Source of the DNA: Saprospiraceae bacterium
GTDB taxonomy: Bacteria; Bacteroidota; Bacteroidia; Chitinophagales; Saprospiraceae
Assembly (NCBI GenBank): GCA_013042795.1
Contig: JABDPK010000167.1
Location: forward strand, 1 to 5,105
Direction: 5' to 3'
DNA length: 5,105 nucleotides
Below, in pieces: positions 4,820-5,105 of this stretch (position 1 is the first letter of the stretch; every line of letters starts with the position of its first letter). The translations under genes and the position numbers were made by a program. The notes beneath the pieces are model-generated. The model worked only from the letters and a program-made list of their open reading frames with translations. It did no database searches and was not told the DNA's origin.

Positions 4820-5105
4820 TATCTCAGAACGGTTACATCACCTGCATATGAAAATACTTCACCATCAATAAACCTGATTTTTGCATACCATACAAAAACA
4901 CCGGGATTAACAAATTCTACAACTTCAGTGGGATCATTGGTGCCAAAACGACCGTCCCAACCAGAAGCAGGATCATTGGGAAGTACACCTCTTTCGACAT
5001 ATATCAGGTTTCCCCATCTGTCAAAAATGCATAACTCCTCAATCAATTCAGCCTGTGGTCCCAGACCTAGTGTGAATTTGCTGTTTACGTCCTGGGTTGT
5101 AGGCG
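4819..5105 (-). CDS. T9SS type B sorting domain of a secreted protein (5' end beyond the window)
   Basis: Only the last 94 residues are in the window; the reading frame is open to the right edge. They make up most of a gliding motility-associated C-terminal (CHU_C / T9SS type B) domain, the signal that directs large surface or secreted proteins through the type IX secretion system. The hallmarks are in order: QDVNSKFTL in place of the usual NGDGVND-x-F start, IEELCIFDRWGNLIY, DPASGWDGRF, PGVFVWYAKI, and a final SYAGDVTVLR ending at the stop codon. The canonical NGDGxND calcium-site-like start is not seen intact, although the window may cut part of it. The cargo domain upstream is unknown. An in-frame TTG at 5046 is an internal codon, not a start. 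The stop overlaps the lptC start by one base. Confidence 0.9.
   Translation of the reverse strand, partial: PTTQDVNSKFTLGLGPQAELIEELCIFDRWGNLIYVERGVLPNDPASGWDGRFGTNDPTEVVEFVNPGVFVWYAKIRFIDGEVFSYAGDVTVLR

Overview
The window looks like a piece of a Bacteroidota chromosome. The clearest evidence is the minus-strand gene running in from the right edge, which ends in a type IX secretion (T9SS) type B sorting domain of the 'gliding motility-associated C-terminal' kind. Other evidence is the AT-rich composition, weak or absent Shine-Dalgarno sequences, two lipoproteins with Bacteroidota-like short signal peptides, and a signal peptide ending in NA|Q. The sequence does not fix a class or genus.

Layout from left to right: (1) 1-410, minus strand, the N-terminal part of a CvpA-family membrane protein that runs off the left edge. 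(2) 598-1257, plus strand, a periplasmic LolA-type lipoprotein carrier, divergent from the first gene. (3) 1258-1423, a convergent gap holding three decayed palindromes. (4) 1424-2146, minus strand, a DJ-1/PfpI-fold protein with a lipoprotein signal. (5) 2147-2908, a 762-base non-coding stretch. It carries three well-kept copies of a double-palindrome module, two 158-base linkers that repeat each other, and a minus-strand intrinsic terminator. (6) 2909-4078, minus strand, a large lipoprotein of unknown function. (7) 4262-4819, minus strand, LptC. (8) 4819-5105, minus strand, the C-terminal end of a T9SS cargo protein whose stop codon overlaps the lptC start.

Envelope biogenesis is the common theme: LolA (lipoprotein transport), LptC (LPS transport), two further lipoproteins and a T9SS-exported protein. 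The right-hand genes (T9SS cargo, lptC, then the large lipoprotein after a 183-base gap) point the same way and may be one transcript ending at the terminator near 2803-2840.

The most unusual part is the repeat array. Each intact module has a 24-bp perfect palindrome A, a 30-32 base spacer and a 24-bp perfect palindrome B. A and B differ only by a compensated G-C to A-T change. The six intact palindromes (three A, three B) are unchanged from copy to copy, although the linkers between them differ at about one base in five. Palindrome B contains TGTGA-N6-TCACA, the consensus bound by CRP-type regulators. Whether the array is a regulator-binding cluster, a structured-RNA element or a mobile repeat cannot be settled from the sequence alone.
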